64,000 bases of DNA from an uncultured Hyphomicrobiales bacterium (lineage in GTDB: Bacteria; Pseudomonadota; Alphaproteobacteria; Rhizobiales; Devosiaceae): positions 1 through 64,000 of the forward strand of contig CAIMLX010000054.1 of assembly GCA_903842455.1 (NCBI GenBank), written 5' to 3'. Made by a program: the position numbers and the translations under genes. Position 1 is the stretch's first letter. Every line of letters starts with the position of its first letter. Under the pieces are notes generated by a model. That model saw only the letters and a list, made by a program, of their open reading frames with translations. It ran no database searches and was not told the origin of the DNA. Positions 54,439-61,934 of this stretch are shown here, one piece after another.

Positions 54439-55299
54439 CTACTTCACCCCGCCAAATGTCAGCCCGGCGATCAGGTGCTTCTGCACGATGAACGTCAGCA
54501 CCAGCGCCGGAATGATGATCAGCACCGCCATGGCGCTCATCCCGGTCCAGTCCACGGTGAACTGCGCCGTGAAGTCCATCAGCCCCACCGGCATGGTCTT
54601 GCTGGCAGTGGTCCGCGTCAGCTGGCTCGCCAGCGCATACTCGTTCCACGAGGTCAGGAAGGCGAAAATCCCCGCCGACGCCAGCCCGGAGCGGGCCAGC
54701 GGAAACTCGATCGTCCAGAATGCCTGCCAGCGCGTACACCCGTCGATTTGCGCCGCCTCCGACAGTTCCTGCGGAATCTGCCGGAAGAACCCGTCGGTCA
54801 GCCAGATCGTGAACGGGATATTGACCGCGAGGTAGACGAGGATCAGCCCCCACGAGGTATCGATCAGCCCGATCCGGCTCCAGATGATGAACAGCGGCAG
54901 GCTCAGCGCCACGCCCGGCACCGTGCGGCTCAGCATGAAGGCGAGGAACATCGTCCCCTTGCCCTTGAACTTGAACCGCGCGAACGCATAGCCGCCGGCC
55001 ATGCCGATCAGCACCGCCACCACCGTCGAGGTGAGCGAAATCACCAGCGAGTTGGTGAAATACTGCAGCACCGGCAGCCCCTGCTGCTCGGAGGAAAAGC
55101 CGAACAGCCGCGCGAAGTTATCGAGCGTCGGGTTCTGCGGAATCCACACCGCCGGCCGCGCCAGCACCTCGATGTTCGGCCGGAAGGCGGTCAGCACCAC
55201 CCACGCCCCCGGCGCCACGAGGATCAGCATAGCGAGGAACACGCCAAACCGCACCGCCCAGCGCTCCCAGGGCGCCTCTATGCCGCGTGACTCGCTCAT
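54439..55299 (-). CDS. Sugar ABC transporter permease (CUT1, MalG class), cluster B
   Basis: A 286-residue membrane protein with six hydrophobic segments, EAA loop LSEAAQIDGCTRWQAFWTIE and a standard IAGLTFGGVK end. The start is fixed by a 4-bp ATGA overlap with the MalF-class permease. No ATPase gene follows. Confidence 0.85.
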   Translation of the reverse strand: MSESRGIEAPWERWAVRFGVFLAMLILVAPGAWVVLTAFRPNIEVLARPAVWIPQNPTLDNFARLFGFSSEQQGLPVLQYFTNSLVISLTSTVVAVLIGMAGGYAFARFKFKGKGTMFLAFMLSRTVPGVALSLPLFIIWSRIGLIDTSWGLILVYLAVNIPFTIWLTDGFFRQIPQELSEAAQIDGCTRWQAFWTIEFPLARSGLASAGIFAFLTSWNEYALASQLTRTTASKTMPVGLMDFTAQFTVDWTGMSAMAVLIIIPALVLTFIVQKHLIAGLTFGGVK

Positions 55300-56198
55300 T
55301 GGGCGCCTCCCATGAAGGCGCGTGCGGCCACCAGCTTGCGATAGAAATACACGGTGAACACGATCGACAGCAGGATCGAGACATAACCCATGGCGTTGGC
55401 CATCCCCATCTGCGAGTTGGCGTAGCCGGTCCGCGTCATCAGCGTCCACAGCAGCTCCGTCCGCCCCGCCGGCCCGCCATTGGTCATGATCCGCACCATG
55501 TCATAGGCCCGCGCCACATCGAGCGAGCGGATGGTCATGGCGATGTAGATGAACGGCATCAGGAACGGCAGGGTGATGTGCCGGAACACCTGGAACGGGT
55601 TGCACCCATCCACCTTCGCCGCCTCGATCGGCTCCTTCGGCATCGCCATCAGCCCGGCCAGCAGCAGGATGCCGAACACCGAGGTCGACATCCACACCTC
55701 GGCAAGAATGATCGTCAGCGGCGCCAATGTCGCATCCACCAGCCACGGGATCGGCTCGGTGATAAGCCCCAGGTCGAAAAGCGCGTTGTTCACGAGGCCC
55801 ACCGCATCGTTGAACAGGTACTTGAACTGGAAACCCACGAGGATCGGCGAGAACATCATCGGGAACATCATGACGGTCCGCAGCGTCCGCTGCCCCCAGG
55901 TCACCCGGTTGATCAGCAGCGCCAACCCCAGCCCCAGCACCATCTCGACGTTCAGCGTGATGGTGACGAACACGAAGGTCCGCCCGAACGCCCACCAGAA
56001 ATCCGAATTGGACAGCAGCCGCTCGTAGTTCCTGAGCCCCACGAACTGGAACAGCGTCGCCGGCTTCGTCAGGTTGTACGCCGTCATGCTCGACCACAAC
56101 GACACCAGCAGCGGCAGCAGCACCACCGACAGGATGACGATGATCGCCGGCAACAGCAGCAGGTACGGAATGGCGCGTTGGGAATGGATAAACTTCAT
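55296..56198 (-). CDS. Sugar ABC transporter permease (CUT1, MalF class), cluster B
   Basis: A 300-residue membrane protein with six hydrophobic segments and EAA loop PIEAAKVDGCNPFQVFRHIT. It begins MKFIHSQRAIPYLLLLPAII without a long cytoplasmic leader. The ribosome-binding site (GGATGG) is weak. It is separated from the binding-protein gene by 349 bp holding repeats and a terminator. Confidence 0.85.
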   Translation of the reverse strand: MKFIHSQRAIPYLLLLPAIIVILSVVLLPLLVSLWSSMTAYNLTKPATLFQFVGLRNYERLLSNSDFWWAFGRTFVFVTITLNVEMVLGLGLALLINRVTWGQRTLRTVMMFPMMFSPILVGFQFKYLFNDAVGLVNNALFDLGLITEPIPWLVDATLAPLTIILAEVWMSTSVFGILLLAGLMAMPKEPIEAAKVDGCNPFQVFRHITLPFLMPFIYIAMTIRSLDVARAYDMVRIMTNGGPAGRTELLWTLMTRTGYANSQMGMANAMGYVSILLSIVFTVYFYRKLVAARAFMGGAQ

Positions 56199-56242
56199 GT
56201 GCCATCCGGCTGGTTCATATGATCCACGGCGTCGCCACCGCG

Positions 56243-56266
56243 CCTCCTCCCCCCAGGCGGGGGAGG
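56243..56266. repeat. C/G-run repeat, hairpin fragment
   Basis: CCTCCTCCCCC-AGG-CGGGGGAGG forms a C/G hairpin in the 349-bp gap between the cluster B binding-protein and permease genes. Downstream sequence (GGGCGCCTGCGCCCTAGAGG) resembles the inner blocks of the C/G-run family but is diverged. Confidence 0.5.
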
Positions 56267-56356
56267 ACAGTGAAGCTCGGGCGCCTGCGCCCTAGAGGAA
56301 CTGAGGAGTGGGGGTCAGCGCCTCCACGGGCCACCAACCTCCCCACGCCCCCAACG

Positions 56357-56400
56357 TGTCATCCCTGCGCAAGCAGGGACCCAACTAGAAATCCGCGCAG
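56357..56400. repeat. Half REP-type element, subtype 2 (cluster B)
   Basis: The left unit TGTCATCCCTGCGCAAGCAGG and the adjacent ACCCAACTAGAAATCCGCG match the copies at 33712 and 48724, but the inverted right unit is missing. The sequence switches to the terminator hairpin at 56406. Confidence 0.75.
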
Positions 56401-56405
56401 GTGGC

Positions 56406-56430
56406 AAAATCGCTCCAGTGGAGCGATTTT
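56406..56430. terminator. Bidirectional rho-independent terminator-like hairpin
   Basis: AAAATCGCTCC-AGT-GGAGCGATTTT is a perfect 11-bp stem whose outer pairs form an A-run and a T-run, so it reads as an intrinsic terminator on both strands. It lies between the binding-protein gene (56548) and its permeases, where full termination would cut the operon; partial read-through is implied. Confidence 0.7.
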
Positions 56431-56547
56431 GGGCGAGAAGGCCTTGAGAGCTATGCTCGAAAGGCGGGTAGCGCGGGTCGTCTCGAAGCGACGTAGCAAA
56501 GCTAGGGTGGGGGTCAGCAAGTGTGGCAGTCGCCCCACCCCAATCCC

Positions 56548-57888
56548 TTACTGCAGCAGCCCGGCATCCTGCATGATCACCGTCGCTTCGCTCGCGGCCT
56601 GGTCCAGCGCTTCCTGCGCCGTCTTTTCGCCGACGATCGCCGCCTGCAGCTGCGGCCAGATCACGTTGCTCACTTCGATCCACTGCGCCACCAGCGGTGG
56701 CGTGCGGGCTTCGGCGAGCGAGTTCTGCCAGGCCGAGAACATCTCGCCCATGAACGGCTTGCCGTTCTCGGCAAACCACGTCTTCACCTCGTCGAAGGTC
56801 TTGGAGCGGGTCGGCAGGTTGCCGGCCTGCGCTTCCATCATCGCGCTTTCGTCGTTGGTGAGGAACACCGCCAGCGACACGGCCGCCGGCTTGTTGTCAC
56901 AGGCTTCCGTCACCGAGAACGAGTGCGAACCCGACCAGCCGCCGCGCTTGCCCGAAGTGCCGACCGGCGCCGTGGCGAAGCCGACATCGTCGGCGATCTT
57001 GGAGGCCGCCGGGTCGGTGTAGAAGCCGGCAAAGCCCGGCCAGTCGAGGTCGATCGCCAGCTGGCCCGCTGCCATCGCCTGGCCGATATCGTCCCAGGTG
57101 TAGTTGACGGTGCCGGCCGGCACGGCCTTGGCGTCATAGATGTCCTTGAACCACTGCACGGCCGCGACGCCGGCTTCGGAGTTGAACACCGGCTTCCAGT
57201 TCTCGTCGAACACGTCGCCGCCATTGGCGCGCAGGATCTCCATGAACCGGCCAGTCATGCCCTCGTCCTTGCCCGCGAACGCGGTGCCGTAGAGGTTGGG
57301 CGGATCGGCGAAGAAGATTACCTGGTTCTTGAAGTCCTCGTAGGTCTCGGGCGGCACCAGGTCCTTGCCGTACTTTTCCTTGTAGGCAGCCTGGTTCGCC
57401 GGATCGGCATAGAGCGACTTGCGGTAGTAGATGTTCGACACGTCGGTGACGCGCGGCAGCTGCACCAGCCGGCCGTCGACCATCGCCGAGGCCAGCGTGC
57501 CCGGCACGTACTGGTCGAGTTCCGACTGCGGGATCGCGCCCATCAGGTCGATATAGAGGTCGCCATACTGCGGCGCGAAGCTGGTGTGGTTCGAGCCCAC
57601 GCACCAGGTGATCGCACCCGAGGCGATGTCCTGCTTGATCTCGCGGTCGAGCTCGAAGTGATTCTTGCTCGAAACGATCTCCACCTTGGCGCCGGTCTTG
57701 GCCTCCCACTCGGGGATGCGCGTGTAGAGCTTTTCGTACTGGGTGCCGCCGATCAGCTTCACCTTCAGCGTGTAGCCCGGAAAGGAGCCGTAATCGAACT
57801 CCTGGGCCGTTGCGGGCGCCGCGAGCGCCAGCGCCGTGGTTGCCAAAACCGCCGAAGCGAATGCCCCGGCCAGAATCTTGCCTGTCAT
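56548..57888 (-). CDS. Sugar ABC transporter substrate-binding protein (SBP family 1), cluster B
   Basis: A 446-residue periplasmic protein with a signal peptide (MTGKILAGAFASAVLATTAL to about ATAQE). Landmarks: EWEAKTGAKVEIVSSKNHFE, LVQLPRVTDVSNIYYRKSLY, WDDIGQAMAAGQLAIDLDWP and GSHSFSVTEACDNKPAAVSL. GAGGAGGGATTC precedes the ATG. It is divergent from the IclR regulator, with a candidate operator between them. Confidence 0.85.
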   Translation of the reverse strand: MTGKILAGAFASAVLATTALALAAPATAQEFDYGSFPGYTLKVKLIGGTQYEKLYTRIPEWEAKTGAKVEIVSSKNHFELDREIKQDIASGAITWCVGSNHTSFAPQYGDLYIDLMGAIPQSELDQYVPGTLASAMVDGRLVQLPRVTDVSNIYYRKSLYADPANQAAYKEKYGKDLVPPETYEDFKNQVIFFADPPNLYGTAFAGKDEGMTGRFMEILRANGGDVFDENWKPVFNSEAGVAAVQWFKDIYDAKAVPAGTVNYTWDDIGQAMAAGQLAIDLDWPGFAGFYTDPAASKIADDVGFATAPVGTSGKRGGWSGSHSFSVTEACDNKPAAVSLAVFLTNDESAMMEAQAGNLPTRSKTFDEVKTWFAENGKPFMGEMFSAWQNSLAEARTPPLVAQWIEVSNVIWPQLQAAIVGEKTAQEALDQAASEATVIMQDAGLLQ

Positions 57889-57931
57889 GAATCCCTCCTC
57901 ATGAACCCTTCACGGGGCCATTGTCGCCCAC

Positions 57932-57957
57932 TTATGAAAAGTCTATTCTTATGTAAG
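57932..57957. promoter_or_regulatory. Candidate IclR operator, site 1
   Basis: TTATGAAA-N5-ATTC-TTATGTAAG, 44 bp upstream of the cluster B binding-protein gene. It shares TTATGAAA-N5-ATTC and a closing TAAG with site 2 at 60289, upstream of the cluster B oxidoreductase. The two are the only matches I noticed, both in front of cluster B genes. Confidence 0.5.
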
Positions 57958-58156
57958 CATGCTCTGGCGCGTGTCGTCAATAATCTGCCGTGCCTTAAGC
58001 CAGAGGGCCAATTGCCATCGGCGCGGCGACGGCCTTATCTAGGCGAGACAATTCTCCTGTGAATGGAGATGCGCGTCGGTGGAGGAACCGGGGCAAATCT
58101 GGAGGGACCATGCCGCCGTCAGCCGTTCAGACTCCGTTCAGCATCAAGGCGCCCGC

Positions 58157-58948
58157 ATGACCATCGAGCTCGATGACGACGCCGATCGCTATCGCGCCCC
58201 TGCTCTCGACAAGGGCCTCGACATCCTCGAGCTGCTCGCCGGCATTCCCGACAGCCTGAGCCAGGCCGAAATCGCCAAGGCTCTCGATCGCAGCCCCAAC
58301 GAGATCTACCGCATGCTCGATCGGCTGGTGCGCCGCGGCTATGTCCGCCGCAATGCCGAGGATCGCTACGACCTCACCCTGAAACTGTTCGAGCTGTCGC
58401 ACCGTCACTCGCCCATCCAGCGCCTCGTCAGCCAGGCCCAGCCGATCATACGGCAGTTCGCCCTCAAGGCCGAGCAGGCCGCCCACCTCGTCGTGCAGGA
58501 TCGGAGCGCCCTCGTCGTCATCACCCAGGTCGATGGCCCCGGCTACTGGAATGTCTCGATCCGCGTCGGCAGCCGCATCGGCCTCGTCAACACCGGCTCG
58601 GGCCACATCTTCCTCGCCTTTGCGACGCCCGAGGAGCGCACCGTCATGCTCGCCGAGCAGGCGCTCGGCCCCGAAACCCTGCCCGCCGGCCTCGCCGCGC
58701 GCCTCGCCGACGTCGCCGCCCAGGGCTACGAGGCCATGCCCAGCGCCCAGACCGCCGGCGTCTTCAACCTCTCCGTCCCGGTGCTGGGCCCCCTCGGCAC
58801 CATCATCGCCGCCCTCACCTGCCCCTACACGCAGCGGCTCGACAAGCTCGATGCCCCCAACATGCCCGCCACGCTGGCCATGCTGCAGCAGGCCGGCCGC
58901 GAAATCTCGCAACGCGTCACCCCGTCAGGTCAACATGCGCATCCTTGA
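58157..58948 (+). CDS. IclR-family transcriptional regulator, cluster B
   Basis: A 263-residue regulator. N-terminal winged helix (PALDKGLDILELLAGIPDSL; QAEIAKALDRSPNEIYRMLD), then the IclR effector domain with HLVVQDRSALVVITQVDGPG and LVNTGSGHIFLAFATPEERT (the usual conserved Thr-Gly-Ser-Gly-x-Ile segment). The ATG at 58157 has AAGG about seven bases ahead. It overlaps the lactonase gene by 14 bp, so it heads the plus-strand arm of cluster B. Confidence 0.87.
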   Translation: MTIELDDDADRYRAPALDKGLDILELLAGIPDSLSQAEIAKALDRSPNEIYRMLDRLVRRGYVRRNAEDRYDLTLKLFELSHRHSPIQRLVSQAQPIIRQFALKAEQAAHLVVQDRSALVVITQVDGPGYWNVSIRVGSRIGLVNTGSGHIFLAFATPEERTVMLAEQALGPETLPAGLAARLADVAAQGYEAMPSAQTAGVFNLSVPVLGPLGTIIAALTCPYTQRLDKLDAPNMPATLAMLQQAGREISQRVTPSGQHAHP

Positions 58949-59759
58949 TACCCACCTGCACCTCGTCTACCCGGATCGCTTCGACTACCCCTGGCTGTCG
59001 GGCGCTCCCGCCATCAACAAACCCTGGACGGCCGAATCCTACTTCGCCGAAGCCGTCCCGCTCGGCATCGAAAGCGCCCTCCACATGGAGGTCGACGTCG
59101 CCGAAACCGACATCGTCCCCGAGACGGCCTTCGTCACCAACCTCCCCCGCATGGCCGGCGCCATCGCCGCCTGCCGCCCAGAAAGCGCTGATTTCGCTGC
59201 ACAACTCGACGCGCTCAGCGCCATCCCCGGCGTCAAGGGCTTGCGCCGCATCCTCCACACCTCGCCCAACGAGCTGAGCCAGTCCGCCCTCTTCGTCGAG
59301 AACCTGCGCCGCCTCCCGGCGAAGCACCTCACCTTCGATCTCTGCGTCCGCGCCGACCAGCTCGCGCCGGTCGCCATGCCGCTCGCGAGCCGCGCCGAGG
59401 ACGTCACCTTCATCCTCAACCACTGCGGCGTCCCAGACGTCCTTGGCGCCGGCCTCGACCCCTGGCGCGCCGACATCCGCGCCCTGTCGAAACTCCCCAA
59501 CGTCAACGCCAAGATCTCCGGCATCGCCGCCTATTCCGGCCCCGACTGGACCATCGACACCATCCGCCCCTACATCGAGCACGTCATCGAGTCCTTCGGC
59601 TGGGACCGCATCGTCTGGGGCTCCGACCACCCCGTCGTCACCCTCACCGGCTCCCTCACCCGCTGGGTCGAAGCCACCCACGAGATCATCAAGAACGCCA
59701 GCGAATCCGAGCAGGCCAAGCTACTGCACAAGAACGCCGAACGCCTCTACCGGGTCTAG
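58935..59759 (+). CDS. Amidohydrolase-superfamily sugar lactonase, cluster B
   Basis: A 274-residue protein of the amidohydrolase_2 group. The metal motif is DTHLHL (H7, H9), with H163 in LNHCG and D231 in GSDHP. It resembles L-fucono- and L-rhamnono-lactonases, which open sugar lactones to the acid. The aldo/keto reductase at 53389 would supply the lactone and the dehydratase at 52272 would take the acid. The start overlaps the IclR gene. Confidence 0.82.
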   Translation: MRILDTHLHLVYPDRFDYPWLSGAPAINKPWTAESYFAEAVPLGIESALHMEVDVAETDIVPETAFVTNLPRMAGAIAACRPESADFAAQLDALSAIPGVKGLRRILHTSPNELSQSALFVENLRRLPAKHLTFDLCVRADQLAPVAMPLASRAEDVTFILNHCGVPDVLGAGLDPWRADIRALSKLPNVNAKISGIAAYSGPDWTIDTIRPYIEHVIESFGWDRIVWGSDHPVVTLTGSLTRWVEATHEIIKNASESEQAKLLHKNAERLYRV

Positions 59760-59762
59760 TAA

Positions 59763-59809
59763 ACCACCCACCGCTGTCACCCGACCGGGTGGACCACCCA
59801 CCGCTGTCA
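59763..59809. repeat. Direct repeat beside a REP-type element
   Basis: ACCACCCACCGCTGTCA occurs at 59763-59779 and again at 59793-59809, a 30-bp period. The second copy runs into the REP element, so the left end of that element may have been duplicated in place. Confidence 0.65.
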
Positions 59810-59874
59810 TCCCGGCGAAGGCCGGGATCCATCCTGAAGTTCAAGCCCTGGTATCCCGGCCTTCGCCGGATGAC
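59805..59874. repeat. Paired REP-type element, subtype 1 (cluster B)
   Basis: Units CCCGGCGAAGGCCGGG and CCCGGCCTTCGCCGG face each other over a short 70-bp element, between the lactonase and mutarotase genes. Confidence 0.85.
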
Positions 59875-59911
59875 CCAATGAGAAGTCACCGTACCAAAAG
59901 GAGGAATCCCC

Positions 59912-60241
59912 ATGAAACGCTACGGCTCCGTCATCGGCCTGCGCCCCGAGCAGATGGCCGAATACATCCGCGTCCACGCCGCCGTCTGGCCCGAAGTGCT
60001 GGCCCAGATCAAGCGCAGCAACATCACCAACTACTCCATCTACCTGCGCCAGCCCGAGAACCTGATGTTCGCCTACTTCGAGTACGTGGGCACCGACTAC
60101 GAAGCCGACATGGCGAAGATGGCAGAGGACGAGAAGACCAAAGAGTGGTGGGCGCTCTGCATGCCGATGCAGAAGCCCCTCGACACCCGGGCCGAAGGCG
60201 AATGGTGGGCATCCACCGAGGAAGTCTTCCACATGGATTGA
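59912..60241 (+). CDS. L-rhamnose mutarotase-family protein, cluster B
   Basis: A 109-residue RhaM-fold protein: MKRYGSVIGLRPEQMAEYIR, ITNYSIYLRQPENLMFAYFE, KEWWALCMPMQKPL and EWWASTEEVFHMD. It is much closer to the cluster A protein (46503) than to rhaM (10635). AAAAGGAGG lies ahead of the ATG. It should mutarotate the cluster B sugar. Confidence 0.84.
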   Translation: MKRYGSVIGLRPEQMAEYIRVHAAVWPEVLAQIKRSNITNYSIYLRQPENLMFAYFEYVGTDYEADMAKMAEDEKTKEWWALCMPMQKPLDTRAEGEWWASTEEVFHMD

Positions 60242-60257
60242 TGTGATCACCGCTCAC

Positions 60258-60272
60258 ATCACGTGACGTGAT
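60258..60272. promoter_or_regulatory. Perfect inverted repeat upstream of the cluster B oxidoreductase
   Basis: ATCACG-TGA-CGTGAT lies 17 bp after the mutarotase stop. A second small palindrome, GTGATCAC, is at 60243-60250. They could be regulator sites or a weak transcript end; nothing decides between these. Confidence 0.4.
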
Positions 60273-60288
60273 TGCCCGAATGATCCAT

Positions 60289-60312
60289 TTATGAAATTAT
60301 CATTCATATAAG
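60289..60312. promoter_or_regulatory. Candidate IclR operator, site 2
   Basis: TTATGAAA-N5-ATTC-ATATAAG. Its core ATGAA-N7-TTCAT is a perfect inverted repeat. It lies just ahead of the ribosome-binding site of the oxidoreductase at 60328 and matches site 1 at 57932. Confidence 0.5.
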
Positions 60313-60327
60313 AACGGGAGGGGTACC

Positions 60328-61392
60328 TTGAGCATCGACGTCGCTGCCCTGCAGCAGGCCTGGCCACGCCCGGCCGCTCCCCGTCCCATCGTCATCATCG
60401 GCGCCGGCGGCATCGTCGCCGACGCCCACCTCCCCGCCTACCGCCTCGCCGGTTTCCCGGTCGCAGGCGTCTACGACCTCGATGCTGATCGTGCGAAAGC
60501 CGTCGCCGACAAGTGGAACATCCCCGCCTTCGCCACCCTCGCCGAAGCCATCGCCACCCCCAACGCCGTCTACGATCTCGCCCTGCCGCCAGCCGCCCAT
60601 CTCGACGTCCTGCCGCATCTCACCGATGGCGCCGCCGTCCTGCTGCAGAAGCCGATGGGCCGCGACCTCGGCGATGCTACCGCCATCCTGAACCTCTGCC
60701 GCCGCAAGTCCCTGAAAGCGGCGGTGAATTTCCAGCTCCGCTTCTCGCCCATGATGCTCGCCGTCGCCGACGCCCTGCGCCGCGGCTGGCTCGGCCGCCT
60801 CATCGATGTCGAGGTCCACCTCAACCTCGTCACCCCCTGGCACCTCTTCCCCTTCCTCAAGGGCATGCCGCGCGTCGAGATCGCCGTCCATTCGATCCAC
60901 TACCTCGACACCATCCGCGCCCTGCTCGGCAACCCGACCGGCGTCCACGCCCGCACCCTCGGCCACCCCACCACCGACCTGGCCCAGACCCGCACCTCGG
61001 CCCTGTTCGACTTCGCCCCCGACCAGCGCGTGACCTTCTCGATCAACCACAACCACGATTTCGGCCGCCGCTTCCAGGACGCCAGCTTCCGCTTCGAAGG
61101 CACCGAAGGCGCCGCCATGGTCAAGCTCGGCCTCCTCCTCAACTACCCCGAGGGCGAACCCGACGAACTCTGGATCACCCGCCGCGGCGAAGACTGGTCG
61201 CAGGTCCCGCTGCAGGGAAAATGGTTCCCCCACGCCTTCATCGGCACCATGAGCAACCTGCAGCGCTTTGCGTCCGGCGAAGACGCCACCCTCGTCACGT
61301 CCGTCGAGGACGCCTGGCACACCATGGCCCTCGCCGAAGCCGCCTTCGAGTCCGCCTCCCGCCCCGCCACCCCCGTGAAGGCGCAACCATGA
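60328..61392 (+). CDS. Gfo/Idh/MocA-family oxidoreductase, cluster B
   Basis: A 354-residue NAD(P)-dependent oxidoreductase. The Rossmann motif is [18 protein letters not shown]; the usual EKP motif reads QKPMGR, keeping K108. The catalytic region [16 protein letters not shown] has the two histidines of the family. The start is a TTG with GGAGGGG four bases ahead, and the frame has no better start. It may oxidise a hydroxyl of the sugar or sugar acid. Coupled by ATGA to the MaoC gene. Confidence 0.84.
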   Translation: MSIDVAALQQAWPRPAAPRPIVIIGAGGIVADAHLPAYRLAGFPVAGVYDLDADRAKAVADKWNIPAFATLAEAIATPNAVYDLALPPAAHLDVLPHLTDGAAVLLQKPMGRDLGDATAILNLCRRKSLKAAVNFQLRFSPMMLAVADALRRGWLGRLIDVEVHLNLVTPWHLFPFLKGMPRVEIAVHSIHYLDTIRALLGNPTGVHARTLGHPTTDLAQTRTSALFDFAPDQRVTFSINHNHDFGRRFQDASFRFEGTEGAAMVKLGLLLNYPEGEPDELWITRRGEDWSQVPLQGKWFPHAFIGTMSNLQRFASGEDATLVTSVEDAWHTMALAEAAFESASRPATPVKAQP

Positions 61393-61934
61393 GCACCCCC
61401 ACCGTCGGCATCCACTCGACCAACCCCACCACCATGCCTGCCGATCACGCGGCCCTGCCGGTCTGGAACGCCGAGAACTGGTTCTACGAGGATTTCGAGG
61501 TCGGCCACCGCATCCGCTCGCTCCGCCGCACCATCTCGGAGGGCGAGAGCATGCAGTTCAACGCCCTCGTCACCGACATGCACCCCTATGTCGCCGACGA
61601 GATCTTCGCCACCACCGAGGGCCAGTTCGGCCGCCGCCTCGTCGCCGGCGCCTTCGTCTTTTCGGCCGGCCTCGGCCTCGTCGCCACCAACTGCATCAAC
61701 GCCTTCAGCTACGGCTACGACAAGCTCCGCTTCATCAAGCCGACCTTCATCGGCGACACCATCTACACCATCCGTACCAACATGGAAAAACGCCCTAAAT
61801 ACAAGGAGCTGGGCCTCATCCGCGCCAGCTACCAGGTGTTCAAGGGCGAGGGCGAACTGGTGCTCTATTGCGAGCACCTGCAGACGGTGAAAGACCGCAA
61901 CCCGTCAGAGTTCGAAGGCAAAACCGAGAAATGA
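61389..61934 (+). CDS. MaoC-like hot-dog dehydratase, cluster B
   Basis: A 181-residue single hot-dog protein of the MaoC group ([40 protein letters not shown]). The hydratase motif D-x-N-P-x-H reads D63-M-H65-P-Y-V68: the aspartate is kept but the catalytic histidine position is valine and the Asn position is histidine. It may still hydrate or dehydrate a CoA ester with a shifted active site, or do another reaction. It overlaps the CoA-transferase by ATGA. Confidence 0.82.
   Translation: MSTPTVGIHSTNPTTMPADHAALPVWNAENWFYEDFEVGHRIRSLRRTISEGESMQFNALVTDMHPYVADEIFATTEGQFGRRLVAGAFVFSAGLGLVATNCINAFSYGYDKLRFIKPTFIGDTIYTIRTNMEKRPKYKELGLIRASYQVFKGEGELVLYCEHLQTVKDRNPSEFEGKTEK

Noticed and set aside
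53266-55290. A 674-codon open frame on the plus strand
   Set aside because: Antisense to the aldo/keto reductase and permease genes; composition rich in Arg, His, Pro and Gln with no recognisable fold.
59763-59809. CRISPR-like direct repeats
   Set aside because: Only two copies with a 13-bp gap, no spacer array and no cas genes; better explained by duplication of the end of a REP-type element.
20467-59874. Short peptides such as WIPAFAGMT and DPGFRRDD reading through the repeats
   Set aside because: These are translations of the REP-type elements and recur in many unrelated genomes as annotation artefacts; no gene is supported.
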